A DNA stretch of 64,000 nucleotides from Echinostoma caproni. Taxonomy: Eukaryota > Platyhelminthes > Trematoda > Plagiorchiida > Echinostomatidae. Where the stretch lies: assembly GCA_900618425.1 (NCBI GenBank), contig UZAN01040168.1, forward strand, positions 10,188-74,187, written 5' to 3'. Shown here piece after piece: positions 42,001 through 57,000 of this stretch. The position numbers and the translations under genes were made by a program. How positions within the stretch are numbered: the first letter of the stretch is position 1; every line of letters starts with the position of its first letter. The notes under the pieces were generated by a model that saw only the letters and a program-made list of their open reading frames with translations, had not been told where the DNA came from and ran no database searches.

Positions 42001-45000
42001 TTTTTAGATTACACATCACAAAAAGAAGCCTAATATCCAGAAAGAATGTAATACTAGGAAGTCTTTGAGATGTCAAAATAGATGGGTTATTCGATGAGAT
42101 TAGTGAACTCTCACGGTTAGAATTGAGCATTTAGCTTACAATTTCTGCACCTGAAGAGATGATATGAAATAAAACAATTCACACCACAGAGAAACATCGT
42201 GCTCCTAATCGGGAGTTTTAAGTAAGAAATTTCTTTCCTAATTTTTAGACCAAATGTATTTTATCAGTCCTTCCCTCATTGCGCTCATGGATCACAGCTT
42301 TTATCATCCACAAATCTCCATCATGGATATCCGGTCATTATCACGAAATGCGTTTCTTCAATTTATTCAAAGCTTCGCCTGCTTTTTCTCATGTGGCGCA
42401 GTACCTATGCAAATGTGTTAGTGCTTTGTAAGTACGTACAAAATAGCAAACAACGATAAAGTAAAGGGGTAAGCAGAAGGTCAGTGATTCGGGGAATTAA
42501 TTAATTAATTGGTTAATTGTATTTTACTTGCGATGAAAATCCTTGTGATGTTTGAGAAACTGAAGTTATTTCCTTTTTCTAAAACGTCCTTTCCCAGCAT
42601 CAGCGATACATCTTAGTGATGACCGTGTAGCTCATTGGTACGGGTTTGAATTTTTAACTCGAAAGTTTACCGTTTGGATTCTGATAGGGACAACAAATAG
42701 ATGCAAAGCTGATGAATCCCAAACGGGACGAAAAAGCTGTCCCTAATGGTTTTTGCTGGTCATCAGATATATTGCCGTCGGTTTATAACCGCTTCCGTTG
42801 AATCGTCAATACCTATTTAACAGTATACTGTCATTGTATCTATTTTCTTGAGCAGTGCTCTAATTTAAAGCGTTCCATTGAGATTTTCAATGGTCAAATT
42901 TCACTCCCTCTCCTGCTTTACTACTAGAGGCACAATTTCAACCCTTACTGTATGCCTATCTCCCCAAGGAAATATTCCTTTGCAAAGCTAGATTTGAAAT
43001 ATTCTGCTAGTTTAATGAAGTTGAAGTTGTCATGGACACATTCAGTTCAGAGCAACAGCTTATTAATTAGACAAATCCGGTTTTGAGACTCAGTGAATTT
43101 GGTGAGCATGGACTGCGGGCCATTTCTAACCAGGAAAAAACAACTGATCCCTGTTGCTCAGGCTCTTCTGCGATGATTGAACCTCACAAGGTTCTCCCAA
43201 CTTTTGAGTCACGATGTGTTACGTGTATTAACTTGAAACCTCCCTTGTAAAATCCCATGCCTTTGTGAGTTCAGTAGCGTATGATCATTTATGCATAGCA
43301 CGAAGTTACAGACGCGACCAAATGACTCCTGAACAATCTTAAAGATTACTAGAAGGTATACAGAACAAATCCCTAGTTATGCATTTTTTTAATTAAAACT
43401 CAAATATACTTAATCCATGGCCACCGGATTTAGAGTTGTGTTCCTCTTCTAGGACACACCGATTATATTTGATTGAACAGACAAAAGTTTACTAAATAAT
43501 AATAATAATAAATAACGTGTTTGGTGGCCACAACACAATACATTATTCCAGTGAGCGCCAAATAACCACTGTTAAACCATACAGCAATAAAATCGAGCTG
43601 AAGTGCCTTAGAAGACCCCGTCAAATTATACAACCTATGCGTTACTGCTATATTCGCAGAGTAAATTTTTCAGAATTTCAAAATGTTTTAAATACTCTTA
43701 TTTTCTCTTTTATAAATGACTTTTTCATAGTTCTTCATTCCTCTGAAACTATCAAGATGGTTGAGGACACTTCCGGTGAAAAACATTCTTTGTACTTTTT
43801 ACAAAGTAATCTAACTGCAATCTCTATTTGAGAGCAACAATCTGCTTCTTTCAGACAATACAAAGAAAAACAGAATTGGTAATGGACTGTCCAGCACTTT
43901 GTCTGGTTTCCTCATTCAATGAAGTTGCTGTGTTGCACTGTATTTTACTTCGGTTTTTGGTTTTATTTGAAAACCGGTTTAAGCATAAAACAATCTTTAG
44001 TCAGCAAGGACATTTTAAACAAAATAAATGGGATATTGAATCAGTCGGAATACTCAGTACTCGGAAGGAAAGAATCTGCACTTTGGTTCGTTATAAGCTG
44101 CCTCATAGCACTTGTTGCTATCGTTTTTGTAATTACTAATACTTTCGTTGTTTTGTTGTTTTTAAATATATTGGTTCACAAAAGATTTTACAATCCAATT
44201 TAAAGCAAACTGCCCTTGCTGATAAGCCTGCTACTACATATATCCATATATGTATATATGCAACATTTCGACGAACGAATACCATTTATTCCTTCCGCTA
44301 TGAATGCACGGGATTATATTTCTTTCAAAACACTTAACTGTGATTAAAATTGTACAACAATCACTACCCGTGAATAGTGTAAAATCAAAGTCCCAAATAT
44401 ATAGGTAACCAACAAATACATGATAGGGTTTTTATTCAGTTTCCAAAGCGGTACAGTATCATTTGCGGAACGACATGCGCGAAATGTAAGCTGTGATAGC
44501 GATTATCTGATAAAGTGCATTGTGTTTAACTTATTTTACATAGGATACGTGATCCGGTACACCTGTAACGATAATCGAACTGTTGATCAGCGATCGTTTG
44601 GTACCTCATGCTGACCGTCTGGCCTTGTGCAGCGTCGGGTGTTGCATGAAAATTTGCTTTTATTTGTCTAGAATAAGCTGTGTACACAAACCATGCCACG
44701 TTGTAGTTCAAGTGCTCAGCATGCGTGTCAGTCGTCCCTCTATTTGCAAAGAGTATTTGACCAAAGTTAACCAACCAGCGATTAAAAGTTACCTAATCCC
44801 CCATCTAAATGGAGTGTGCACTTTATTCATCAGGGTGACCGGATGAAGGGGAATACCCTTCATATTTATTTTTGCAGCATTAACAAAAACTGTGCAAAAT
44901 GACTGAGACGACAAAAAAAACTATAATTTGCGGCAAAAACAGGACCTCACAAGTGATGCAAGATGTGTAATCAATTAAGAAGTGGTCCTGATTCTATCAG

Positions 45001-48000
45001 CTTCCATTAAAAATCATTTGATGCATGAAACCTTTCACATTCTAGAAATTCAAAGGTTCGATGGAATAAGGAAGTGTCATTTGCAAAACTTTATGCCTTA
45101 GCGGCTAAAACGAAATGGGCCTTACCGTCCATCAACTTAGCTGAAAAATATGAAATGCATTATTGTGCGTTATAGCAATAAGTCACTTATTCTAAAATGA
45201 CCCCGAAAATACTGGCAACTAAAAACCTTACCCTTACAGATCTACACCACATATGTTACGGTCAAGGATTGAAGTCCTACATTTGTGATCAGACAGTCCT
45301 TATTCATGCGCTCACCTCAAATCTCTTCATTTCGAATTTCGAATTTACAGCAGAGGAAACGNAGGAAACGTTTATTTTTTGAGATATTTTGGAAAAAAAA
45401 ACTTTATCGAAATCTATGAAAATATCACGCACCTGCTGCAGCTGAAAAGATGTAAGAGTTAACATCACGCTTTAACAAAGTAAACAATTCCTCGTATAAT
45501 ATGGAAAAGCACAATTAGTTACTATGGAAATTCAACTCAATCCAGGACTACACAAGCAAAACACATTTTGTTTAGACTAAATATTTTCGGCAGGTTTTCC
45601 CATAACCCCTTAAGGAGAGATGTATTTCATAAAATTGTAATGATTACACCTACGTATTCTATTATTTTTCTAGGCAGTTGGACAACACAAGTGACAAGAA
45701 CAGATCGCATATGAATTCTTAATTTTATCTGGCAATACCGCAGAAAAACACTTTCATGAAAAACTTTTCACCCAATCAGCGATTAATGGTGTTTACAAGG
45801 CAGTTATCTATTTTTAAAGGATGACTGACCTTAAAGAGATCGTTGAAAGGAGGCGTCGTACAAGTGGTTAGTTTGACCTTCATATCTATTGTATTAAGTA
45901 CGTCACGAAATAAAACAATACACAAATGTATGCTACTGGAGCTCTATGGGATAAAAAACTGGGAACTTTGAAGGAAATATCCGTTCTGTACACCCTGCTG
46001 TTCGTTGAGCCTAGCTGGACGAGGTTTCGGTCACGAACTATAGATGGCGCACTAAATAGTGCTATCCGGATAATCAAACGAGGAATTCTGCCGAGCAGAC
46101 GATGGATAGAGGAATCTAGTTTGCATTGAAGATAGAAAAGTTCCTCGGTGTAGTCTAGCTAGCTTACAGAATGCAATGCTCTAAACATGCCAACCCGACA
46201 TTTATCAGCAGTTTTTCAATAAAAAAGTATGAAAGCACTGCTTCCGTGCTTGTGCGTCACGGTCCACGTTTGTAGGCAAACGATATTTTGGAAATCAATG
46301 GAGTCGTTCCATCTCGGTTTCATTCATTCCGAACTTTATGGTCCTTTTTCTCTTTCCCACTCGAAATATAACACAGCAGAAAATGTAACCTCAGCTAGTT
46401 TGAACTAATTTATATTGTTTTCGATAATCTGATATAAATATATATATATAATTCCCAAATGCTTTAGTTATATCTTAGGCTTCGGTTCCTTTCCAGAGGG
46501 GCAGAGACGGTTGAAATGGTATGAAAATGCAAAATAAACGCAATCTTCAGTCATCTCAGACGCATTAATGATTTACTGTCCACTCTAACAAAAAAGCAAA
46601 AGAGAATTTTCGAAAATGAATAAGATACCTTTCTAATCGACATTAACTGTTTCACTGGTCAAACTTCCCTGTTTTTACTGTTGGGCATGCGTGAATTGGA
46701 AATCGGGCTTTGGTTAGGGGCCTTGTAGATTCGCAGGTTCTTACCCGTGAACATAATGCGGAATCACGGTGAGAACTCAAATATAAATGCTTCATTCGGA
46801 TGACTCAAAGATAACCACGTAATGGGAATTCGTAGCTAAAGAATTTATATATATATATAAAGATCCATTCCATAAATATCGGCTTTCTCTCACGATGAGG
46901 ACTAAAGGATGATTAGTTAAAAACTCCAGTCTATGCCGGTGAACATAGGTCTATCAATCAATAAATCCATGGTTCTCTCCCTATACTATGAACTACTATG
47001 GATTGGCCCAGTCGGTTGTTAAGAGGCACTGCTGACGAGTCTCAAACATAACATGAATCATAATCAAATCAGATTTAAATTAATTCATATAGTGGGGAAT
47101 TACCGATTTCCCAAAAAGTGAAACCCATACCCAGAAACATCAAGAGTGCATGGTGCCTCCAAACAATCAAATGGTCTAATCCCAGCTTCATACTCTAATT
47201 GTTTCTCTTTTCTCATCCACATCATTTTGCTTTGAACGAATCTATGCTGGCACTCAAACTGAAACGAGTCTTATTTTTCCTCACCTGGTCATGTGCTCTA
47301 CATAAAGAGAATGAAATATGGGGACATCTTTCATTTCAGGCGATTTTTCACGCTCTATCTCGATTTCAGATTGTACAACTGTTGCATATTTACAATTCAT
47401 AATGCATTATCCGATTGTTTGGCTTGTGTTTCCACCAAGTGGATGCTTTACCAAGTCTTCTTATGCCTAAAACATGTGCCGTGAAAATACGCCATACGGT
47501 AAATATAACCAATCAAAAGACATCACATGACACCAAAGCAATCTTTTATTGATAACCTGAGACAATGAGGCAAAATAGCGATCGCCCATTTTCTACGTTG
47601 TCATTTTTGCGGCTGTGGTGATGGTGCTGGTCAGGGTGTTGCATCGCTCTTGCACGACATGGAAGAATTAGGGAGTGGAGCCCGAAAATAACTTTTGTGG
47701 AGGTTTGGCCACTTTCACATAGAAATTCCTTTGCACAAGTAGATAAATATATTCTTCTGTCAATCAGTATAGGGAAATACTTCAGAAGACACAGGAAAGG
47801 CTCAGTGTTTCTTTTTATGGGCACCATATTTCCGTTTGTTTAAGAAACGGTGATATAACCGTGGTATAGTAGAAAGGTTTCAAACGAGAAAATCAAGGTG
47901 GGAATTTTGAAGTGTAAACCAACTTGAAAAATATCACGTGGGCATAACATATAAGATTATGTCACGTGAGAAGAAGCACAGTGATCAACCAACTGCGGTA

Positions 48001-51000
48001 ATGCGGAACCCACCATAACTCAGTGGAAACAAGAGAATGCCAGTTTTTGACTAGGAAACATGAATTGCTAAGATTATTACATTGTCAATAAGATGTGATC
48101 GTCCAATCTCAAAGACGACTGTTTACAATCAGGGTTGTTTGACGATTGTGAAAAATGAGCTACATTTTCTTCTTTTACAGTGAAGATCCTCAAGGTTTTA
48201 CATCCCGCCAGGAAACCTGTTTGCGGGAATGCGCACGGATTTGAAAATCATATCTAATTCACTTTAGGCACATGTGTACTTAAGTGCCCAAATCTGCCTC
48301 TTCAACAGTCCACCCGTCGAGCACCGATGGAAACAAAAATGTTATATATTATTGATGAGCTCTAATGGCGTTGAAGTAGCTTTCTAATGCCCGTTGCCAT
48401 ATTGCGAATATCTTTTTAATTTGCGAAACAACTTTGTATTTTGTTGGGACAAATAAATCGAAATAAAATGATTCGCATGAGATTATTTGTTAACACGATT
48501 TCACTCACTGTGAATCAATATCAAATTCGAGCAAAGTGTGTCTACATTCTGACCGGCGAACTACAGGTTTTATTATTAGACAATCCGGTAATTTCTTATT
48601 ACGTTTGCAGTACAGTACAGTCCCAACAGTTCTGTTTTGTTAACCTTGTCCTAACTGGGATCTTTCCGGATATTATTTGATAATGACCAATCTGACTGAA
48701 CCTAAAGCAAATGATGGACAAAGAAACTTGAATCACAACGATATACGGACGGGTCCGTTAGGAGCGTATGACAACGTCAACACAGTTCATTTCGAATCCG
48801 GCTGAAATCACATTCCTGTAGCACATTTTCCGTGGGGATATAACTCAATTGATTTTATTGATTTACAATGAATCATTAGTTCCACATCCTTTATATATTT
48901 ACGTAGAATGACGTGAATTGATTCGAATAAAATGCTAAAATTGAATTTCATTCGCTGGTTGCGTTTAATATCGTTCCCCGGGTACATAGGGTCATATCGT
49001 AATTTGTGAAATAACTCATTCAAATCACTTACCGCAAAGCGCGCCAAAATATTAGCTCCGGCACCTTCTCCAAACAGAACCACTTGTTTAATGCTATCGT
49101 GTGTTCCGTTGGATTGTTATAAGGGGACGAAACAGAACCAAAGTAAAAAGATAGATTTTGATAGACATTTAAAAATGAACTGATTATATTTTTGTGTCAT
49201 ACAAATAAAACAACATGAATATCCATTAGTTGGAGGATAGAAGGGCTCGTATAGGAAGAAAGGAAAATATCCAGTTCATTGAATTTAATTTGCTATTAAG
49301 AGAGTTGGGGACGAGAAACAGATAGAACTTAATTACCTGAGTATTATTATGCTGAAAGGCGAGGCCCCGGAGTTTGACCTTTTAGAAAAGACATTCATTT
49401 GATCTTTTGGATCCCCGAATTATTCATTTTTAATTATTCGTGAATCTTGAGGAATTTTGTTTCTTGGATACCACGCAAAACGGAGCACGCACTCGTGGGT
49501 TGGTTACCTGGGTACTATTATACACACAAAGAGTAGTATTTGATCATCGCCCGGGAAAAGCCACAAAATTAAAACTTTCTAGGGTACAACGCCTGACACC
49601 GAATCAGTCGTAAACTAAAAGAAACTCAGATTTGTATTAACCCATCCAGGAAAGACAATACTACCTGAGAGAGTGTGAACGGAAAACTCTTCATGAATTC
49701 ATTGTTGCACCCATCGGTGGTATCAACATGAGTAAGATCTCACAGGTGTAATTCGTCTGACAGAAGTTTGTCCGAAATTCTTATTGCACTTGCGTGACTG
49801 GATTATTCACACGTATTTCATTTAAAGTATCGTGTCACTATATAATTGATCACGTGAACGGATTAGTTCACATAAGGAATGAGTGTTGAACGCATTTAAA
49901 ATTTCAATAATCAGCTTACGAGTTACACATGTTCAGTAGATGCACGGATTTGACCAGTTTCGTGACAAATCGTGTATTAGTGCATTATCATATCACTGGG
50001 ATTTTTAAAAATCATATTCAACCAGAAATAACTGAATAACTCAATTGATTTGATAAACAAAATAAGCCATAAATATGGGGTTCTTTTTCAATTAAAGAAA
50101 TAAGAACGTTGACTGTATCATGAGCGATTTATCTGTCGGTTGGTGAGTTACGTAATAACTGACACCACTTCATTGATTGGTCAATCTTAATCAAACGCCT
50201 TTATAGAATAATCGGCGATGGTGCTTCTCCTGTTTTGTTAACGTTTTCGCGAAAAGCATTCCAGTGAAATTGCTTCCATACGAATTGGGTTGACTTATTA
50301 TCCCAGGGCGATCATTGGTCTGTTGTTGCCTGATCAGTGGACAGTACGCTCACCGATTCTGACCGCATGCATACTTTGAAAAATTTAACATTCTTTGTTC
50401 ACTTCAGATTGAGGGTTGCATCTGTTTCACAGGAAAGGTTGATTCCGGACGTTTCGGTGAGTAATTCAGTCGCTAATCTCTGTCGTTCCACGATAGCGAT
50501 CAAAGAATGTGAGCTTGGTTTTAGTTCAAAAGAGCATGATTGCTCTGACTGAGCTCGGGTAACCTTCAGGAGTTAATTACTACAAAAAGCAGAATGCAGT
50601 AAAGTGGTACAATAGGTTGATGGGACCAAAATATTTTCAGTCTACATAACTTCATGAGATATTATCAATAGCAAACAATTTTCAGTGTTTTATCGGATAC
50701 TTTGCATTTAGAGGTGTTCCGAGGTTAAAAATGCATTGCTAAAGCTGATATCATCCAACTCGGTCATTCTTTCTGTTAAGCAAAGTGGGAATTAGAATAG
50801 AAGATATACCTCTTTTGCCGGTGTGTCTTTTAAAAGTTTAAGTTCTCAGAGTTTCTATTCGCACACAAGTCAATGGAACTCGACTTGCCTGGGGTGTGAG
50901 CCCTTCAGTCTCAAGGTGAACGGGATTTAAGCCGTAAACCGTACGTGAATGTCATACTATTTTCCCATTTGATCAGAGAGAGTTCTAAGTCAACAATGNN

Positions 51001-54000
51001 NNNNNNNNNNNCTAATCAGGAACAACTGTAGAATATCTGTCTCTGAATAGCAATACATTTTTCACGCAACCAGATATAAAACAAACCCCCAAGATAATGG
51101 ATCTGCATTAGTTGAACACAATGTATGCATACATCTGATTGTGGAATGTATCAGTTGGGTTATCTGTTCCAAAACATCTTTCCGGTCACTTTTAATACGT
51201 TACAAATTTATGATGGTCGAACGCAGCTGCCTCATTTCCAGGTAGCTAACAAAAGTTACGGTACGAATAGTACCAAAATACAATATTTGTTGAAGAATTT
51301 ATATCGCACGGTACTACAGTGACATAAAAGTTGAAAATATTCTCACAGTTTGATTCACTGTATATTCATTGTAAAAAGACCTCTTAGGTAAACATAATGC
51401 ATTCATTTCCTTCGGAGAAACTTACTTGAAATGATCCAAAATAGACTTCATAGCTTCCGGAAGTTTATGAATGGGTGGAAACTGATAGCTAGCGGGATGG
51501 GGCATTGAGAGATAAAAAAGAACAACAAAAACGTGGTAAACATACAATTTTCGTGGTCCACACGGTTGGGTTCTATTGCCCTTATAATGGTTTCTTCAAG
51601 CGACTCGGATAGTAAATCAGTTTTCTTTCTTCCCACAGTTGAATGCATTTATGTTTCCCAATTTCACATTTCAGGCTCGCGTTATTGAGAAAGAATCTGG
51701 CTAGCAAGTATGATGACAATCGGGGTTACACTGAATCGGAGGTATGAAGAACAAAACTAGCATTTGTTTGATTATTTAGTAGCCTAGGAAATCAATCCAC
51801 TGGGTTCGACTAGATTTTTGTTATCCGATTGAAAACCAGTTGACTCGGGTGTACCGCAACTACACGGCTGACCTATGACTAAGGATTCAGTTCGTATCTG
51901 CAGGTATTTAAAACAACGATTCCAGGTTTTGGACGTTTCTATTTGCATCCTCCTTTGAACAGTCAGCCACCTCAATCTGTAATGATTATTAAGGAAGACA
52001 TAATCCTTGGGTTTCAACCAGAAGTTTAAAACTTCGGAATCAATATAGGTTCCAAATGTTTGTGATAACCAAAGATCATCTACAGTGCCTAATGCTTATG
52101 AAAAACCGATTGGGCTAATCCAAATATTCAGTCTAAATTAATTGAGTCATTTGCACAAGGTGATAACCGTCGACCGTGTAGCTTAATGGTAAGGGTTTGA
52201 AGTCCCGACCCGAACGTTCGCTGTCCGAGTCCCGACAGGGACACAAAAAGTACGCACTGTTGACGAGTCCCAAACAAGAAGAAACACCTGTTCAGTGCTC
52301 TTTGTTGGTTATCATAAACATATCCAACACATTTAAATGCATTCAACTAGAAGGGAATTAACGACCTCCGAAGGAGTGAAACCCTCTCGCAAGATCTTCA
52401 ACAGTGCCTGGTGCCTGTGACAAACCTAATGGGCCAATCCAAATATGCACCTTCTAAATTTAACGTGTCGTTTTAAATTAATTATTCTGTTCTGTTTAGT
52501 TATTTGCGACCAAGGCTCAAATTATTGTATTATGCTGACGAATATGCCAATTCTCATTAGAAAAGCATTTTATTTTAGCAAAAATTTGATTGATAGTTTC
52601 GAATGAAACCGTGTTTCCAAAAAATGTGTAATGATGGTATGTTCGAACAACTAAAACAAGCAGAAGGGTATACAGGCGATGGGTTCATAGAATATGCAGC
52701 TCGTTCAGAATAACAACCACCACCATCACCAGTGTGATGTTTATCATGATTAGTCGTATAAAATATAGATCCGCATATTCTTTTCTGTCTTGTCTAGGAA
52801 ATCTGTTGGTAGATAATGTCTGTTTCGTGGTTCATATGGCAAGCTCATTTGTCAATGAATATTTCTATAAAGATTGGAGGTTATGCTGCCGACATGTGCT
52901 CTCCTTTTCAAAACATTACGTGAAATAAGTAAAATTCAACGCGCAAAGTCACCGACATAATAATAAACGTCCGCCCACAGACAGACAGACAAGAAATTAT
53001 TCCCAACTTCCAGTGAGCATTGATAACTTAGACGCCGATGACTACGACCAAACATGCACTTTTCAAAGCAGGAAATGTGAAATAACTCGATCGTGACTGT
53101 TCGCTTAATCATTAATAGGTGATCAGCCCATGCCAAACTAACAACAGATCGGTCATGAGTTTGCACGTTTTTCATCTTCTGACGTTCACTATCCCACCCC
53201 AAATCTAATAGGCTGTCTATCCAATTCCATTTCGACCCGTCCCAATTTCTCTCGCCCAGACCGACGAGAACGGACCAAAGAGAAGATGTGAATGGAGTCG
53301 GTCGACATTCACTGAATTGGTCTTTCGATTACGGGTGTACTGATGTAGTTCCTGATTTATCTAGTGCGTAGTAAAACAAGTTGTATTGGTGTGTACAACA
53401 TAATCGGGCGTTGTCCGTTAGCAAAATGGATGTGCAAAAGACTGCAAACTGTCTGCACTGATCGAAACAACTTCGGAGACCACCTCCTCTGGTTCTCTTC
53501 TCTCTGCTGTACTGATGAACTGGGTTCTCTTTTGTCTGCGTAAATAACAAACTATTTTTTATATCAACTGATCTGTTGTTGTCTCCTTTCGGGACTCTAG
53601 CAATAGAGGACTAGCACACCTTGACTTTGGACTCAATGTAGTTTGTTTTTACTTTTACTTGCCCTTATTTTTGTTCTGTAAAACGGTATTACTAAGTTGC
53701 TTCTCCTAAATAAAATTTCTAGTACTCTTGTACCTTTTCTACCTCCTCGAATTTTAGGATGATTGTAGAATGGAATTCGGTAATGGCGTTATTTGATGAC
53801 AGCATTCCATTCCCCTTCAGTGTTCACCATGCTCGGATTTTTGAGACTAATGCATTGTACACTCGCTCGTTGTGCTATGTAGATGGGCAGCCTCACGTGA
53901 TTAACCAACGATAGAATCATCGAATTCAAACTACTTCATGAGCTAAGTAAATCATTTGCAGCTCGCACTGGGTTGAAACCCCATAACCTCATTGGTTTTG

Positions 54001-57000
54001 ATTTCTATGCAGTACTATTGAGTTCACTCCATAGGAAACAAAACTGTAGACGGATATCAAATTAGAGAGAAGTTCTATTTGAAGCAGTTACGGAAACAAG
54101 AGACGGTCTGGGAAAATGGAATGGTGCAAACAGAGATGATCAGCGTCGGACAACAACCTATTGGCTGCAAAAATCTAACTGCTTACTTGGGCATAGAAAT
54201 TGAAATGATCACCACAGGGAATAATAAGATGAGGGAACTACAATAGTAGCAAATTCACTCACAGCTGAACCCGATGAAACGGTAAACGATTTGTGATGAC
54301 AATGAACAAGATGATGAAAAGTTGACTACAAGATACCAGGAGAATCCCAGCTTCCAAAAACTCTTTGGAAGAAGTTCTGATTGCAGTTCTAATCGAAACT
54401 GAAGCAACAGGTCCCTGTGAAACACTTGTCGGTTCGTATGGGCAACAGCATTTATACTGAAGTAAAGTTTTTTCAAAACTAATAATAAGCAAGTCTTGGA
54501 GAGTCTTTATATCCGAGATTTTCCTGAATCGTTTATACTCAGCAGATGGAATGGTTCAAAATGTAGCGGATACCCCCATTAATATGGGTGATAAATATAA
54601 GAAAAACTCCCTTTGATCATAAAGAAAATATTTTAGTGCATCACAACCGGCCAGTACTGTAGTTCATCGATATCTGATTATAAAAGAAAACACGACTGAG
54701 TTTCAACCCAGTCGGATCTGAGTTACTTTCAGGTTACTCTACTCTCAGATTAAGGGGCCCAATATCACGAAATGGCGACACTGCCGGATAGGTGCAGGAT
54801 CGACGTAGGTTGTGAATGAATTTTTACGTTTTTTCAATCTCAAAAATGGAATGATAACAAAATCAAAATTAAGTATAGTATAAACAAAATACAGGTCTAA
54901 TCGAAACTGAAGCAATAGGTCCTTGTGAAACACTTGTGTGTTCGTATAGGCAACAGCATTTATACTGGAGTAAATTGATTTTCCAAATAATAATAAACAA
55001 GCCTTGATGATTCTTTATAGCAGTGATTTTTCTGATTCGTTTATACTCAGCAGGTGTAATGGTTCAGAATGTACAGGATACTCCCAGTTCATCAGTAGTG
55101 GCTGACCTAGAGCATGACGAGGCAGGGGGTAATTTAAGAGAATAAAACAGTTTTTATTTACGACAAACTATCATTGATAATAATTAAGATGTAGTTTAAG
55201 TACATTATCAGTCGACTTGATTGCGTTTGTTCTTTGGGACTTTTTTGAGTCTCTTCGGTATGGAATCCACCAACTTTGTTATGAAGTCAGTTTCTATTGT
55301 GTGCTCTATTACGTATCGCACTTTTGTCTCCAATGTCCAACGTGTAGATAGCCCATTGACCTCTCTCTTCAAAACAGAAAACAGATTTTTAATTGCGGTT
55401 GAGATCCGCGCTATTAGGGAGAGTTGCATGAACTGAACCTTGGAGTCACGCATCTTTTTTTAAGTCTAAAAACAAATAATAAGTTAACCAGACTCCTTAA
55501 ATAAATAAATTTACTAACCTCTCGTGAAACATGACACAGAGCGTTATCCTGAAACGAGAACTTTTGGTTTTGAGCGCTGCTTGCTTCATTATAGTGACAA
55601 CAATACGAAAATTCAAAGTTGTGCCCAAAAATGACCTTGATTTCTAGGTTGATTTTGATTGAAATGGTATTTCTCGAATTCAGTGAGTTAGCTATCAAAC
55701 ATAGATTATTATTATGAAACCTTATTTAATGTAATTTTCCAGGGTTCTGAAACATTTTCATGTGGTTATTCAATAGAGTTACTATAATGGATTATATGTC
55801 GGATGAAAAATGCCTCATAGAAAACATCTGACGTGGCAAGGGTTTATGGAAATAATTTGGGATAGTTCTCGAGTCATTCCTATTTGAATAAATTGCGTTT
55901 TCATACTTGATAAAGTTTGCATTATTCATGTTCAGATCATTTAATCTTGGTACCCAAGGTCAGGCACGTTTAATTGACAATTGTGCAGCCTAGAAACTAC
56001 TTAGATCGCAGTAGACAAAATATAAATTATTGTTCATACATAAAGCATTAATAAAGGTGATAGATATAATGAAACTCCATTTTATGATAAAGAAAATATT
56101 TAAGTGCATCAAAATCGGCCAGTACTGTAGACCTTATAATCTGCAACCGAAACGAATCGTCCTTTTCCTGTACCTTTAATTTTCCATAAACCAATGATTA
56201 CTTTTGCAACATTTTTGAAGATACATATGCATATACTAGCCTTCAGGTATTTTGGTGAATGCTTATATGCAAAGTACGTAGGATTGTCGGTTGTTCAGAA
56301 AATACGACCCAACTCGCCACACTATGGTCAACAAAACTTTCCTGCCCAAATGCAAGAATCCTGCTCCTCTCAGCCGGTTTACTACCAGCTTTCGTTTGTC
56401 CAAGTTACTTTATGAGTTGTATTGAACAACTTGAAATCAATAGTGCTCAATGCCGGCCGGTGAATTTGGGAAAACGTGCTTGTTCGCGTTCATTTGATTG
56501 CTATATTGCCAAATGGGAATTTTCCACAGTGACGGAGCGTCAGTTTCATGGAATTCATGCTGTTGGAATCAAAAGAATGGCACAGTTCTGATTCAATTCG
56601 TAGTTTACCTGAGAGTTGTACTTTTCAGGTAAATTACTGATTTTCTTTTGCAGGAACTGCATTTGAATTCTCATGACTTCGTGGGTTTTGCAGCTCACGT
56701 GCGATCGATGAGGGAATTCTTCTTCCTTGATTCAACCGGAAATATGTGACCAAGTGTAAACATTCAGTGAATGCGCATACATGATTGACGTGATCAACCG
56801 AGAAACCTTAGTGTTCACTGCTAACCTTGAGATAATGTCTGTCAGTTGGGTACAAGAAAAAACGAAGATTGTACAATACTCCGAAATATCTGACTGTAAT
56901 TTTGCTTATATTGCCCGATGCTGTATACACAGAGAGAACAAGAGATTCGACATTTTTTAAACTTTTACTTGGTTGAGGTCACCTTGGATGACAGTGCAGT

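Larger units (their letters stand above)
40158..49032 (-). other. NDRG: NDRG intron 3 (8,875 bases)
   Basis: The intron starts GTAAGT and ends CTGCAG. It holds SINE copies at about 40800-40957, 41386-41478, 41547-41626, 42620-42770 and 47027-47183, AT repeats near 46435-46450 and 46844-46859, an AAT repeat at 43494-43512 and an N at 45362. Confidence 0.75.

Noticed and set aside
49033..49093. Carboxylesterase, cholinesterase or neuroligin elbow
   Set aside because: FGEGAGA first looked like these families, but the flanking exons (LPGQ, IHCTG, NWKL, CPALL, FFLQGLG) are those of NDRG.
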